A DNA stretch of 64,000 nucleotides, taken from contig NC_081413.1 of NCBI RefSeq assembly GCF_030272615.1, positions 556,537,136 to 556,601,135 on the forward strand, in the 5' to 3' direction. This document shows, piece by piece, positions 23,171 to 35,081 of the stretch (the stretch's first letter is position 1; every line of letters begins with the position of its first letter). Position numbers and translations under genes: made by a program. The notes under the pieces are model-generated. The model saw only the letters and a program-made list of their open reading frames with translations, did no database searches and was not told where the DNA came from. This DNA is from Cryptomeria japonica. Its lineage: Eukaryota; Streptophyta; Pinopsida; Cupressales; Cupressaceae.

Positions 23171-24982
23171 ATAATTTAGGAGGATTGGAAAAGTGAGAAT
23201 CTAGAGTCTTTACTGACCCTGACTCAATCAATTTTTCTCCCATCAGTTTGATTTTATCCAAATCCTTCTTTTTGCCAACCTTTGAATTCTTCTCCGTAAC
23301 ACTTTTCTTAATATCCTTCTGATGCAGACCCAAGTGAACGGAAGACTTGTTACTTTTAGCCCCAGCCGATTCTAATTTCAGGGCCATCGGAGAGCCCTTC
23401 CCCCCCAACCGAATTTACCTTCGAACCCGAAGTGATTCCTAGTTGGACCCCTATTGACTGGTCCATCTCCATTTGCTGGCTTCCAATCACTTGCAGGGCC
23501 TGAGTAAAATCCTCAATACCACTTTCCGGACCCCCTCCTGAAGCACCTAGTTCCTAAGGAATTGTGAGATTTTGCCAAGATCAAGAGGCAATGGAAAACA
23601 CAAATAAGAGAGAACAAAATAGATGATAGAAATAAACTGTATTCTATCAAGATGAAAAATATGATCAACTGGATCATTAAGCATTACATACAATGAATAT
23701 AAGCCTGCTTATATAGGCAAGGCTATATGGATATGTGAGCACACAAACATGACATGTGGCTCAATAAGAAACATGAGTAGGTAGGAAATAGGTGTGGGTA
23801 GGTAGGAGAAATAATATAATAGTCCACATGAGGTGGATCACCCATTGAATGTGGAGTGTAACAACAAGATCACACCATAAAAGGTGGAAATTCTCCTACA
23901 CACACTATCCCAATGTGGCACAAACACCCAAGTGTCTCATACCCAAACTACTATGAAATGCATGTACCTAAGTAAACTTAAGTAAAGTGTAATAATATCC
24001 ATGATGAATAATTATTTACACCAACAAGAATTAACCCTGGGTTCACTTCTTGATGGCTAAGGTCATCCAAGGCCTCAAATCTATTAAAGGTATCTTCCTC
24101 CTGTCTCTCCTGCAAGGACCTCTTTTATCCTTGATTCTTGTTCCTTGTCTTAACTAAAACAAAACCATCAGCGCCCTCTACCTCAGCCAACATAGAAGCT
24201 TTTCCTTTATCAGCCCTATCTTGACTCTGAGCCGGCTGTTGAGGTTGGTGTACCACCGGTTTATATCTAGGGCACTTACCCTGTAAATGACCATACTCAT
24301 GACACAGATGACAGCGAAAAGGTAAAGTCTCATAATCTAGCTGTTGGACCCATGAATAAGAGTCCGCACTCATATCCATAGCATCTAGCAAGGGTTTACT
24401 AAGATCAATTTCAACACATATACAAGAAAAAGTCATTACCTTTCTTCCTAGGGTTTGCATTGAGGATCCCACTGGCTTCCCAAGTAGTGTAGCCAACATT
24501 CGTAGCACATCCTCCCGACAACATTCCACAGGAAAACGTGGCAAACGAACCCACACTGGAACCCTGTTTGGGAGCTCCTTTGAAGGGTTAAACCCTGCAT
24601 GCCAAGGCTTGATGAACAACCCCACCTGATTGTAGAAATACAGACCTCCCTCAAAGACCCTATTGTGATCCTCCATGCATTTGAAGGTAACCATGAAAGA
24701 GTTGTTTGCCAGCATCATAATCTCCATTTCCCCTTTCGGAGCCCAAGTCCTCTGCGCCCAGTTATCCATAAACTGCAAAGAAACCCTCATTCCCAATAAC
24801 TTGCAATAAAGCGAATGATTTGAAAAGTACTCAACGTCTCCGACAATCAATTTAGGAGGAATAACTAGCTTCGGTCTCTCACTGCATCTCTCCAGGCACC
24901 CATTAATCTTCATAATGCGAGAACCGCCAACAATCCTCGATCTCGATTCAAATGAGAAGAGGTTATTGTTAATAGTCTTCAT
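23151..24982 (-). pseudogene. LINE B ORF1 with CCHC zinc knuckle
   Basis: Sense is minus. The first 285 codons (24,982-24,125) are open: a DUF4283-like N-terminal part (residues 30-200, with WAQRTWAPKGEMEIMMLANN, LFIKPWHAGF, VPVWVRLPRFPVE), then a CCHC knuckle CHLCHEYGHLQGKC at residues 224-237 and a basic, Q-rich tail. This is the usual plant L1 ORF1, an RNA-binding chaperone. The rest is split by the solo LTR at 23,563-24,026 and resumes to about 23,151 (DIKKSVTEKNSKVGKKKDLD). An upstream ATG at about 25,027 opens a short frame that ends in TAG at the same place as in copy C, so the ATG at 24,982 is the more likely start. A stop at 24,125 closes the frame before the LTR. Confidence 0.88.
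23563..24026 (-). mobile_element. Solo LTR (Copia family of the 60-kb element) inside LINE B
   Basis: A 464-bp block starts TGTGAGATTTTGCC and ends ACACCAACA on the plus strand (minus sense TGTTGGTGT...CTCACA). It is closely similar along its whole length to the LTR at 59,985-60,477. Flanks GGAAT and AGAAT fit a 5-bp target duplication with one change. It interrupts LINE ORF1: copy C is continuous here (around 32,690-32,705). No internal region remains, so it is a solo LTR younger than LINE copy B. Confidence 0.92.
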
Positions 24983-25391
24983 GCTCTAGAATGGGGATTT
25001 CGAGCCCACCACAATGCGAAAATCCATGACTGGAGGAACTTGCAATTCCTTACCACCAATACTCGTCCTCAAAGCTCCAAAAAAAAATAAACAAGGTTTA
25101 GAAAATGACCCCCACCCCGAAGGGCCTCTCAAGAAAGCACCAGACCTGCACCCCCACCCCCTCAAAGCCCACCGAGAGGGAGAGCCTGCCGAAACCCCTA
25201 ACCCCTAAAACACCCATGACCCACAGCAGCCCCAACCCCCAGTCGCACACACACCGCACTCCACCCGCAGCCCCCCGAAATACCCACCCCTCCCTTCACA
25301 GAACCCAACCCTTCCCCGCCTACAACACCACTCCCCCACAACGCCTGCACCTACCTCCCCCCGATGACCCACCTACAGCTCTGCCTGCCTT

Positions 25392-25417
25392 GAGCTAGGG
25401 CATCGAAGCCCTAGCTC
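25392..25417 (-). promoter_or_regulatory. Stem-loop in LINE 5' UTR (copy B)
   Basis: GAGCTAGGGC (25,392-25,401), a 6-nt loop, then GCCCTAGCTC (25,408-25,417) form a perfect 10-bp stem close to the 5' end of the LINE. Copy C keeps the stem (GAGCTAGGG 42,129-42,137; CCCTAGCTC 42,146-42,154) although the loop differs. Conservation of both arms suggests an RNA or promoter function, but this is inference. Confidence 0.6.
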
Positions 25418-25839
25418 GGCCACCTGCAGAAGCTCGCATGCACGCCATCAATTTTCAAGTTATCTTTAAATTAGTACATATAAATTATCATTATTATATT
25501 TCTTAAAATAATTATTATATAATTTGTATTGTTTTTGTAATATTAGTATTATAGTATTATTGAGTTTATACTATGATAACTATTTATTACAGTAATTATT
25601 ATTAAACCAAGGATTGAGAGGTATCCATTCTGCCACAATCACCCAAGACACAACCCCAACCTAATCCCTTATGATGTCTTGCACTCAACAAGACTTGAAC
25701 ATGGTAGTAGATTTTTAAATTTATTGTTGAATTAATGTTAAGGTTTATATTATTGTATGATTAATTTATTATTATATTATTTATAACCATTATTATACTT
25801 TTGAAATTTCATGTTGAAGTAGTATTAAGTTTTGTACTA

Positions 25840-26590
25840 CTATGGGATTAAGGTTAAGGTTGATTTTTTCATTGAAGTTTAATGTAGGGTTCAATTTGGT
25901 TTAAGGTTAGTATTTATAAAGTAAGGGTTAGTTTGTTTTATTATTTAGTTAGGATTAGGGTTATGAATCAATTCCAGTCAAGGCTAGGGTTGGATTTATT
26001 AATTTTATTTAGTCTGTTAAGGTTCAATTTGGTTAAAGGTTTGAATTGAATTTGGTATAGGGTTAGTGTTCAAATCGATGTAGGGTACAATTAGGTTTAT
26101 ACTAAACATTCAATTTGGTTTAGTGTAAGGGTTGAATTTAGTTTAGTGTTAAGATTGAATTCAGTACAATGTTAGGGTTCAATTAGGTTTATAATTAGCA
26201 TTTAATTTGGTTTACTATCAGGGTTCGATATGGCTCAAGGTTAGTGTAATATTTGATTAGGATGAGGATAAGGTTTCAATTTTATTTATTGTTAAGTTTA
26301 GGGTTCAATTTGGTAAGGGGTTAGGTTTCAATTTGGCTTGGGGTTAATGTTAGGGTTGCATTTGATTTAGTGTTAGGGTTAGGGTTCAATTTAGTATAGG
26401 GATAAGGTTCAAAATTTATTTTGTGATAGAGTTCAATTTGATTTTATTAGGATTAGGGATCGAGGTAAGGTTCAATTTGATTTATGGTTAGGATTTAATT
26501 AGGTTTATTATCAATGTTCAATTTAATCTAGTGTTATGATTCAATATGATTTAATATTATGATATATTTTGATTTATTGTTAGATTTGGA
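25840..26590. repeat. Degenerate minisatellite (AGGGTTCAATTTGGTTTA-like)
   Basis: A run of more than 25 imperfect units built on TTAGGGTTCAATTTGGTTTA with variable length (roughly 15-30 bp). The units drift strongly (TTAGTGTTAAGATTGAATT, GGTTAGGATTTAATTAGG). It contains TTAGGG words but has no regular 7-bp telomere phase. Non-coding. Confidence 0.75.
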
Positions 26591-26904
26591 GTTAAGTTTG
26601 CATAAATGTTGGCTTTTGGCTAATTTTGCTTGCACATATTATTTCGAGTACTCAAATTTCTCTCATATTTGAAATGGTGAGACATAGTGATACATCCAAA
26701 TTGATATGAATGCATAAATTGATGCATTTTTGCTTTCATATTTTTTTGGTTTTAAATCGTATTAATTTTTTTTTTAAACTACCACTGGCAAATTGCAACC
26801 TTCTCGAATGCATTATATTTTGGCTTTTTGTTTTTCTTGTAATTTATTTTTTTGGGTGACACTTATTAGGCCTCTCGACTAACAATTATCTATTTATAAA
26901 ATTT

Positions 26905-27323
26905 AGATGAATTAGAAGAAATATAATTAATTAGATGAATAATAATCAAATAAATAAAAATTACATAATTAAATGAAATTACTTTGAATTTTTTAGTTTT
27001 ATAGATTTTTTATTTAAAAACAATCACAATTTTATGAAAGGTCTTAGATACATCCAAAGACTTCTAAAATTTTATCATATAAAAACAAATTATTACAAAT
27101 AAAGAAAAAAAATAGAATTAAAAGAATTTATAAAATAAAATTAAGAAAAATATTTAAATAGATATAATTAAAACTATTTTGTATATATATAAAATAGATG
27201 AATTAGAAGAAATATAATTAATTGAATGAAAATAATCAAATAATTAAAAAAATACATAATTAAATAATATTATATTAATTTTTTAGTTTTATAGATTTTT
27301 TATTAAAAACAATTATAATTTTA
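26905..27323. repeat. Two-copy AT-rich tandem repeat, about 290 bp
   Basis: TAGATGAATTAGAAGAAATA...TTTTAGTTTTATAGATTTTT...CAAT.A.AATTTTA appears at about 26,905-27,030 and again at about 27,195-27,323 in the same order, with a few substitutions and indels. Confidence 0.7.
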
Positions 27324-28039
27324 GTGGATTTATTTTATATTCTATCTTTATAACTAGTTAAATAAATTTTATTTTATTTTATTTTGACAAAATCTTTAAA
27401 TTTTTATATAAATCTAAATTTAGAGATAGAAATAAATATTTTTTAATTTTTTCAAATATTTTAAAAAATGATCATAAATATTTTTAAATGCGAATTTAGA
27501 AAATTACTGTAATAATGAGAGACAACTACATGGTAAGACAAAGTGGATGTACATAAAATCTATTTTTGGAAAGGATATCAACATGGATTGTGAAAATTTG
27601 ATGAATAAGAAGAAATATAATTTAAAAAAAAAATTATCTTATCTTTTATAATTAGTAAATAATTTTTATTTTATTTTAATTAATTTGAACAATCTTTAAA
27701 AGCTTTAATAAATATGAATTTAGAAAGTTAACAACACAAAGTGGATGTACATAAAATCTATTTTTATTTTTTGAAAAGATATGTTAGACAATTTATTATT
27801 TAATATTTTAAAGAAGATTCTATTTTTTTGGAAGGATATCTTTATCTATATCATTCTTGTGCTTTTTTAATATAACATAGTTTCTTTTTGTTTGTTTTTT
27901 TGAATAAAAGGGGTAAATTTTTTATTGAAAATCATACACAAAAATTACAAGGAGGACCAGAGCCCCAAAGCCCCAAAAAAGAGCCACAAGCCCAGTCCAA
28001 GATCAGCCAACATCATAATTATCCATGTCCTCAGCAAAC

Positions 28040-31000
28040 ATCTTCTGCAAGACCTAACAGTAATCCGAGGAGAGATGCTCCCAACCTTCAATTTTCCAAT
28101 CACTGTTATGTTCCGAGGCCCACTTAGCCAAACAATCAGCTGCTCTATTCCATTCACAAGGAATGTGGATGAAAGACACTTGCTCCATTAAAGAACTAAT
28201 TTGAAGGATCTGATGAACAATCCCTACCAGCTGCCAATGAATCCCACTCACCTTCTGCTCTATCAACAAATTAACAAAAAATTGTGAATCTGATTCACAG
28301 ATAACCTTCCTTCGACCCAACTCCCAAGCCCACTCCAGGGCATAGAGGATAGCAAGTCCCTCCCTAAAATTATTAGATTGCCTCCCTTTATGCACCGAAA
28401 AGAAGAAAACCACCTCCCCCATACAATTCCTACCAACACCACCAACCCTTGCAGGGCCTGGGTTGTCCTTGAAGGAGCCATCAGTGTTAATCTTGAAAAA
28501 CTCATCCTGAGGGGGTCTCCACTTTCCCACCCTTTAGACCTTCTTCATAGCCCATCTACCTCTCCTGACACAAGTAGAAGCAAGAGACAACTCTTGCCAG
28601 CCAAACCTACTCACAATATCTGCCTCATCTCTATCCAAGGGAAAATTCACCTCACATTTAGCTTCCACCATCTCCTGAATCATAACCATGATTCTATTCC
28701 ACATTTGTTGCACTAACAGTCTGGCCTCACGAAAGATCCTCCTATTCCTCTCAAGCCAGATTTGCCAGAGTATGAAAATGGGCCCAATATACCAAACAGT
28801 CTGAAGGAAGGAGGACAAGATAGGAGGTCTACCCAAACTACTCCAAAACTCAACCAGAGAATCTGTGTGGACATAAGGACGCTTCCACACCCCCCACTAG
28901 TAATGTCAAATAAGCATAGAGAAGGGGCATCTGAAGAACATATGTGAGGAATCTTCCTCCCCATAACCATACAAAACACAGATAGAAGGCCCCAAGAATC
29001 CCTGCTTGCAAATATTGTCCCAAGTTAGGCATCTATTCAAGGCTAGGGTCCAAGCGAAGCAATTGCACTTCGCCCAAGAAAGATTATTCCAAACCCGTTT
29101 CCACTAGTGGACCTCTCTTCCCTCCAATCTTCGGTTCAATAGTTCCCAATATCCACTAGCTACAGTAAAGACGCCCTTAGGATTCGGAGACTAGGTAAGT
29201 CCATCCCTACCCTCGAGGGCACTACAGTGTCTACTCGCCAGAATGCCATGCAACTCAACACACTCTTCCTCCATCCCAACAACCGGCCACTCATTAGGAG
29301 CCTTTCATCACTCCAACTCCAACCGCCCACACCTATAAGAAACCTTGAAGTCACTCACCCTTGACCATCCTGCCTCCAAAGGCCTCTGGCTAAGGTTCCC
29401 AAGATTAGGAAATTGATCAAGGATGGGGGGGGTAACCATCCCAAGAGTCGTTCCAGAAAAGGACCTCTTCCCCCCTCCTACAGATCCAAAAGAGTCCTTC
29501 CTTAATGAGAGAAGCCCCCTTCTTGAGAGTATACCAAATCATTGAGCCTTTTCCCTCAAGCGGATATCTTGGAACCTCCTGCACCAGGATCCTCTGCATA
29601 TATTTGTAGGCCAAAATCTTAGCCTAGCCTCAATCCTGCTTGACACACCACCTCTAGTACAATTTAGCCGCCAAAGCCTTCCGAATAAAATAGCCAGCCT
29701 TAAACCAACCCCCCCATCTGCTTCGGGCTACACACAAAGTCCCAATTGACAAGACTCCATTTGGAAGAGGATAGATTGCCTGCCCATAAGAATTGCCTTG
29801 CCAAAGAGTCCAAACCCCTCAAGAACCACTTAGGAGCCACTTGAAGCATACATCGATAAATCGGAAGAGCCTGAACCACCAACTGAATCAGTTGAACCCT
29901 CCCAACAAATGATAACCATCTGTGAGTCTAGTGTTCAACCTTCGAGTGAATTTTATCCAAGATACCTTGCCATGAATCCCAAGGAGGGTTACCATGAGAA
30001 AAAGGAAATCTCAAATAAGTCAAGGGCCAAGAGCCAACTTGAAATCTCAAGATAAGGGCAATCCTCCTTTGAATAGATCCAAGAGTGTTGAAGAAAAGGA
30101 TAGAAGATTTATCCTCATTGATCAACTGGCCTGATGCTGCTAGATAAACATCCAAAACCTTACACAGATTAGTAGCTTCTCTGATCCAAGCAAGTTCCAT
30201 CAAGGTCGTGTCATCAACAAACTGCAAATGAGACTGCGGCTGCAAGTCATTACCCCAACTCCAACCCTGAATAGTACCCAGACCCACATTATGCTTGATC
30301 AACCTCCCCAGTCCCTCAACCAGGAGAATGAATAAGTAAGGAGAGAGGGAATCCCCCTAGCGAAGACCCTTAGATGCACCAAACAGCTCAGTATGATCAC
30401 CATTGATTAGCACTGAGAAAGAGGTGGACGTAACACAACTCATAAGTTCATAACCCATTGGATCCATTCCTCAGCAAAGCCAAAAGCCCTGAGGATCTTC
30501 TAGAAGAAGGACCAACGAACTCTATCGTAAGCCTTAGCCATGTCCAACTTGATAAACATAGATTTTTCCTTGGAGGTTGCCATAGAATGAATGGTCTCCG
30601 TAGAAATGACCACACCATCCAAAATTTGGCGCCCTTCTACAAACCCACTCTGCTCCTCCGAGATAACATCCCCCATACACTTCTTCAACCTATCCGCTAT
30701 CAACTTAGAGATGATCTTATAAATCACATTGTAGAGAGAGCTAGGGCGGAACTGGCCCAACCTGTCAACCGCATCACACTTGGGGATTAGCGCAATGAAA
30801 GTCACATTCAAAGCTCGAAGCATCTGTTTATTCCTCTGGGACTCCTGGACTACTTCCAGTAAGTCCAGTTTGATGATATCCCAGAACTCTTGAAAGAATT
30901 CAACTGGGAACCCATCTGGTCCAGGAGCTTTTCCTTTCCTCATGTGAAAAACAATCCTCTCAAGTTCTTCCAGCAAAATAGGACCCATAAGCTTCTCATT

Positions 31001-32309
31001 CATCTCTCCAGTAACAAGAGGAGGAATTCAAGCGAGAACCTGATTCTCCTCCACCACTTCCCCCTGAGAAACCTCATTGAAGAGGGATCAAAAATACTGT
31101 AAAGCCTCCCTAGAGATCTCCTGTAAGGATAATAACACCTCACCTCTATCATTGACTAGAGCAGGAATGGAATTTCCATGCCTTCTTGCTTTCATAGAGT
31201 TGAAAAAGAAAGCAGTGTTCTTATCGCCCGCTTGAAGCCAATCAATACGGGTTCTCTGTTTCCAGTATATTTCTTCCCTAATATCCCATTCCTCTAAAGC
31301 CTTGACAACCTTGTCCTCCTCCTTAAGCAAGGCTTCAAACAAACCATGCTCTTTGATTTCACTAGTGATGCCATTCAACATTGTTTGGGTTACTTTCTTA
31401 GCGTGAAAAATATTCCCAAAACCCTGTCGGTTCCATTGTTTAAGATGAAACTTAACAAACTACAGCTGCTTGGCAAAAGTGTACATAGTTGTGCCAAAGG
31501 CCAACATCCCATTCCTCCACCACTGCTCAACAAGAGTCTGCAAAGCAAGATCCCAAAGCCACATAAGTTGGAATTTGAAGGAAGGAGAGGGAGCCACCTG
31601 GGAAGAAGAAGAAACCAACTTGATAGGCTAGTGATCTGACCCTCTCCAGTCAAGAATCTCAGAACTTGTGGACCATCCCCCACCAACCCAAAAAATGGAA
31701 ACCAAAATCCAGCCTCTCTGCAATCCAATACTCCCCCACTCTCCTATTGTTTCAAGTGAATAAACCATTATCAGGCTTAATGTCAAAAAGATGCAACGAA
31801 TATATACTATCCCAAAAAAGGAAAGAAGAAGGTTCCAACTGCATGACACCCCCCTTCTTTTCACTCAACTCGAGGATGGAATTGAAATCTCCCACCATAA
31901 TCCAAGGATGAAAAGGGACCAGCCTTCGCATACAAGAAATATGAGACCATAAGTTCTACTTGCCCTGAAAATCGGTGGGGGCATAGATATTAGTAAACAA
32001 GATAAGCTCTCCGGTGTCAAGACTAGAGGCAACCCCAGATAATGAGGATCTGGAAGCCACCCACCAAACAGGGCGAATCCTTACAGGGTTCCAAAGACAG
32101 GCCACCCCTCTAGAGGAACCAGTTGCCCCAATACACTGACACTTGCCTCACCCCCAGAGTTTCGGCACCAGACCCATCATACTCTCCACCGAAAGTTTAG
32201 TTTCTTGTAAGAATAGGACATCAGGTGAATGATTCCTAATCAAAACCCAAACAAATTTTTGTCTAGGGCCGCTATTCAAGCCCCTCACATTCCATGAAAG
32301 CACAATCAT
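28040..32309 (-). pseudogene. LINE C ORF2: endonuclease-RT-RNase H
   Basis: Sense is minus. ATG at 32,309 starts MIVLSWNVRGLNSGPRQK, the APE endonuclease; it overlaps the ORF1 stop as ATGA (32,309-32,306). RT follows: KGKAPGPDGFPVEFFQEFWD (about 30,870-30,930), KLDMAKAYDRVRWSF (near 30,500-30,545), and LQFVDDTTLMEL (about 30,195-30,230). Then a zf-RVT region (about 29,200-28,880) and RNase H (INTDGSFKDNPGPARVGGVG at about 28,430-28,490; PCEWNRAADCLAKWASEH at about 28,095-28,150). The catalytic aspartates and FVDD are intact, but stops and shifts break the frame. Same family as copies A and B. Confidence 0.92.
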
Positions 32310-33646
32310 TTTGGAGGATTGGAAAAGTGAGAATCCAAAGTCTTTACTAACCTTGACTCAACCAAATTTTCTCTCATCAATTTGATTTTATCCAAATCCT
32401 TCTTTCTGCCAACCTTTGAGTTCTTCTCCGTAGCACTTTTCTTAATATCATTATGATGCAGCCCCAGGTGAGTGGAGGACTTATTACTTTTAGCCCCAGC
32501 CAGTTCTAATTTCAGAGCTATCAGAGAACCCTCCTCCCCAACCAAATTCACCTCCGAACTAGGAGTGAGTCCCAATTGGACCCCTACTGTCTGATCCATC
32601 TCCATTTGCTAGCTTCCAACCACTTGCAGGGCCTAGGTAAAGTCCTCAATAACTCTTTTCGGACCCCCCCCTGAAGCACCTTGATCCAAAGGGGTTAACC
32701 CCAGATTGACTTCCTGTTGGCTAAGGTCATCCAAGACCTCAAATCTATTAAAGGTATCCTCCTCCTGTCTCTCCCATAAAGACCTGTTTTGTCCTTGATT
32801 CCTATTCCTTGTCTTAACTGAGACAAAACCATCAACACCCACTACCTCGACTGACATAGTAGCTTTTCCTTTATCAGCCCTATCTTGGCTTTGAGCCGAC
32901 TGTCGAGGTTGGCGCACCACCGATTTAAATCTAGGGCACTTACGCTATAAATGACCATACTCATGACACAGACGACAACGAAAAGGTAAAGTCTCATAAT
33001 CTAACTGTTGAACCCATGAGTAAGAGCCCGCACACATATCTATAGCATCTAGAAAAGGTTTACTAAGATTAATTTTGACACAGATATGCGCAAAGGTCAT
33101 TACCTTTCTCCCTAGGGTTTGCATTGAAGATCCCACTAGTTTCCCAAGCAATGCGGCAAGCATCCATAGCACATCCTCCCGACAACATTCCACTGGAAAA
33201 CGTGGTAAATGAACCCACATTGGAACCCTATTTGGGAGCTCCTCCAAAGGATTAAACCCCGCATGCCAAGGTTTGATGAACAAACCCACCTAGTTGTAAA
33301 AATGCGGGCCTCCTTCAAAGACCCTATTGCGATCCTCCATGCAATTGAAAGTAACCATGAAGTAGTTATTTGCCAACAACATAATCTCCATTTCCCCTTC
33401 TGGTGCCCAAGTCCTCTGCGCCTAGTTTTCCAAAAACTGCAACGAAACCCTCATTCCCAAAAACTTGTAGTATAGCGAGTGTTTTGAATAGTATTCAATG
33501 TCTTCATCTATAATCTCCGGAGGAATCACCAGCTTCGGCCTCCCACTGCATCTCTCCAGGCAACCATTAACCTTCAAAATGCGAGAGCTACCAACACTTC
33601 TAGACCCTAATTCTGATGAGAAAAGGTTATTGTTAAAAGTATTCAT
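32306..33646 (-). pseudogene. LINE C ORF1
   Basis: Sense is minus, ATG at 33,646 (MNTFNNNLFSSELGSRSVGS). The DUF4283-like part and the zinc knuckle (CRLCHEYGHL near 32,945-32,975) align with copy B. The tail NRSLWERQEEDTFNRFEVLD, absent as a continuous frame in copy B because of its stop and LTR, shows the true C-terminal part. It ends DSHFSNPPK with TGA at 32,306. Stops split the frame, including a TAG at 33,290-33,292 that is CAG in copy B (24,626-24,628). It would be a single protein of about 440-450 residues in the family. Confidence 0.87.
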
Positions 33647-33831
33647 ACTCTAGAGTGGGGGTTTTGAGCCCACCGCAACACGAAAATCCATGGCAAGAGC
33701 AACCTTCGAGGCCTCACCACCAATACTCGACATAAGAGCTCTAAAAAACTATACAAGAATGCTAAGGACCCACACCCCAAAGGGCCACTCAAGAATGCTC
33801 AACACCCAAGACACCACCCCTCCCAAGCACC

Positions 33832-35019
33832 TGTTACTACTTACTAAGATTGCCATTAGTCTTATGTTCAAAGTTATTCTATATATTCTAGTCAGTTACT
33901 TCTACCGAATCTAACAGTCGGTAAGCACAGTGCAGTCGGTTAAAGAAGAAAGTATTCACAGAGCCTAGTATACACCGAGTTGTCTACCGAGTACCATTCT
34001 ATGTCTACCGAGCAGCAAGAATGATATACTGAGTGAACACACACCGAGTGAAACGTGTTACCAGATTCACTGAACCTGGACATATATGGGAAACGTGTTA
34101 CAAAGATCGAGGAACAAGTAACCGTTATTACATTGGAAATTGCACTTAAAGATTGTGTATGATTTTGAGGTCATCTAACCAATGAAATGTTTTGCATGGT
34201 TATTCATTCGATAAATCACGTTTGTAAGATCGAAGCAATAATCAGATCACCGAAATAAGAGATCTATTTATGCAGCATGGAATCAGATCAGAACAACACA
34301 TGCAGTGAAAGAGAGAGATATAGTGGTGTATGAAGCAAGACATGTGAAAGCACTAAGTGTTATGACTGTTACAGAGACATAGAGGTCACCAAGACGGATT
34401 TTAGAGAACAGTCAAAGAACAGAGTAAACATAAGGGTTTACCGAGTTAATATATGGATTACCGAGGTATGCTATAAGCAAGGTAATATCATTTTGAGCAC
34501 ATAGAATCTGCTATAACATTTCAGATGTAAAGTTGCAGACATTTGTAATGATTTATTGTAATATTTTGAAGTTGTAAGAGAAACCTTTAACAGGGTAAAA
34601 GACTCTAACTAAGTCTATAAATTGTAAAGCCTCTAACTAGGTACAACATTTTAGAATAAGTGTTGTAAAATCCTTTAGCAAGGTAGATCTAATAGATCTT
34701 GATATTCCTAATAGGGTAAGCTATCAAAAATAGCTAAACATGTAGCTCTAACTGAGCAACCTTTATTATTGCAGTAGTGAAGTTGTGGGTGCCATCCCCA
34801 CCGTAGTTTTTCTCTCTAACCAAGAGTTTCTGCGTAACCAAAATATATGTGTTATGGAGTGAATCACGTATGATTGTTATTCATTTGTTTTAGCATTATA
34901 TTATGTTACTACACTATTCAGTTTATGCTTAATAGTAAAGTTATTGTTGAAGAAATTTTTTGAAGTACTAATTCACCCCTCCCCTCTCAGTACATTAGCT
35001 TTCCATATTGGGCCTAACA
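33832..35019 (+). repeat. 5' LTR of the pol-less LTR element
   Basis: Starts TGTTACTACTTACTAAG, ends CATATTGGGCCTAACA. It contains at least six ACCGAG words and several TCGGT words, far above chance in DNA this AT-rich. It is directly followed by the primer-binding site. Confidence 0.93.
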
Positions 35020-35021
35020 AT

Positions 35022-35033
35022 TGGTATCAGAGC
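35022..35033 (+). other. Primer-binding site (tRNA-iMet type)
   Basis: TGGTATCAGAGC, two bases after the 5' LTR end, is the standard plant PBS complementary to the 3' end of initiator methionine tRNA. Confidence 0.93.
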
Positions 35034-35081
35034 TTGAATCTTGGAAAAGGGTTTAACAACCTAAAGAGAAAGATCTTATCA

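Larger units (their letters stand above)
18755..25456 (-). mobile_element. LINE copy B, near full length, with solo LTR inside
   Basis: The sense strand is minus; 6.7 kb in total, about 6.24 kb without the 464-bp solo LTR at 23,563-24,026. Order: 5' UTR with a stem-loop (25,392-25,417), ORF1 (from 24,982), ORF2 (endonuclease, RT, zf-RVT, RNase H), and a 3' UTR ending in AATAAAG...TTTATTC plus A tail. The target duplication is 14 bp with one mismatch: AAGTTATCATTAAA (18,735-18,748) and AAGTTATCTTTAAA (25,457-25,470). This establishes both ends, so the family is about 6.2 kb long. Several stops mark it as inactive, but it is closer to copy C than copy A is. Confidence 0.93.
25471..27896. other. 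AT-rich spacer between LINE copies B and C
   Basis: No coding sequence. It holds a degenerate GGTTCAATTT-type minisatellite (25,840-26,590), a two-copy AT-rich tandem repeat (26,905-27,323) and a short repeated word ACAAAGTGGATGTACATAAA at 27,538 and 27,735. Confidence 0.6.

Noticed and set aside
25840-26590. Interstitial telomere array
   Set aside because: TTAGGG words are present but there is no regular 7-bp TTTAGGG phase.
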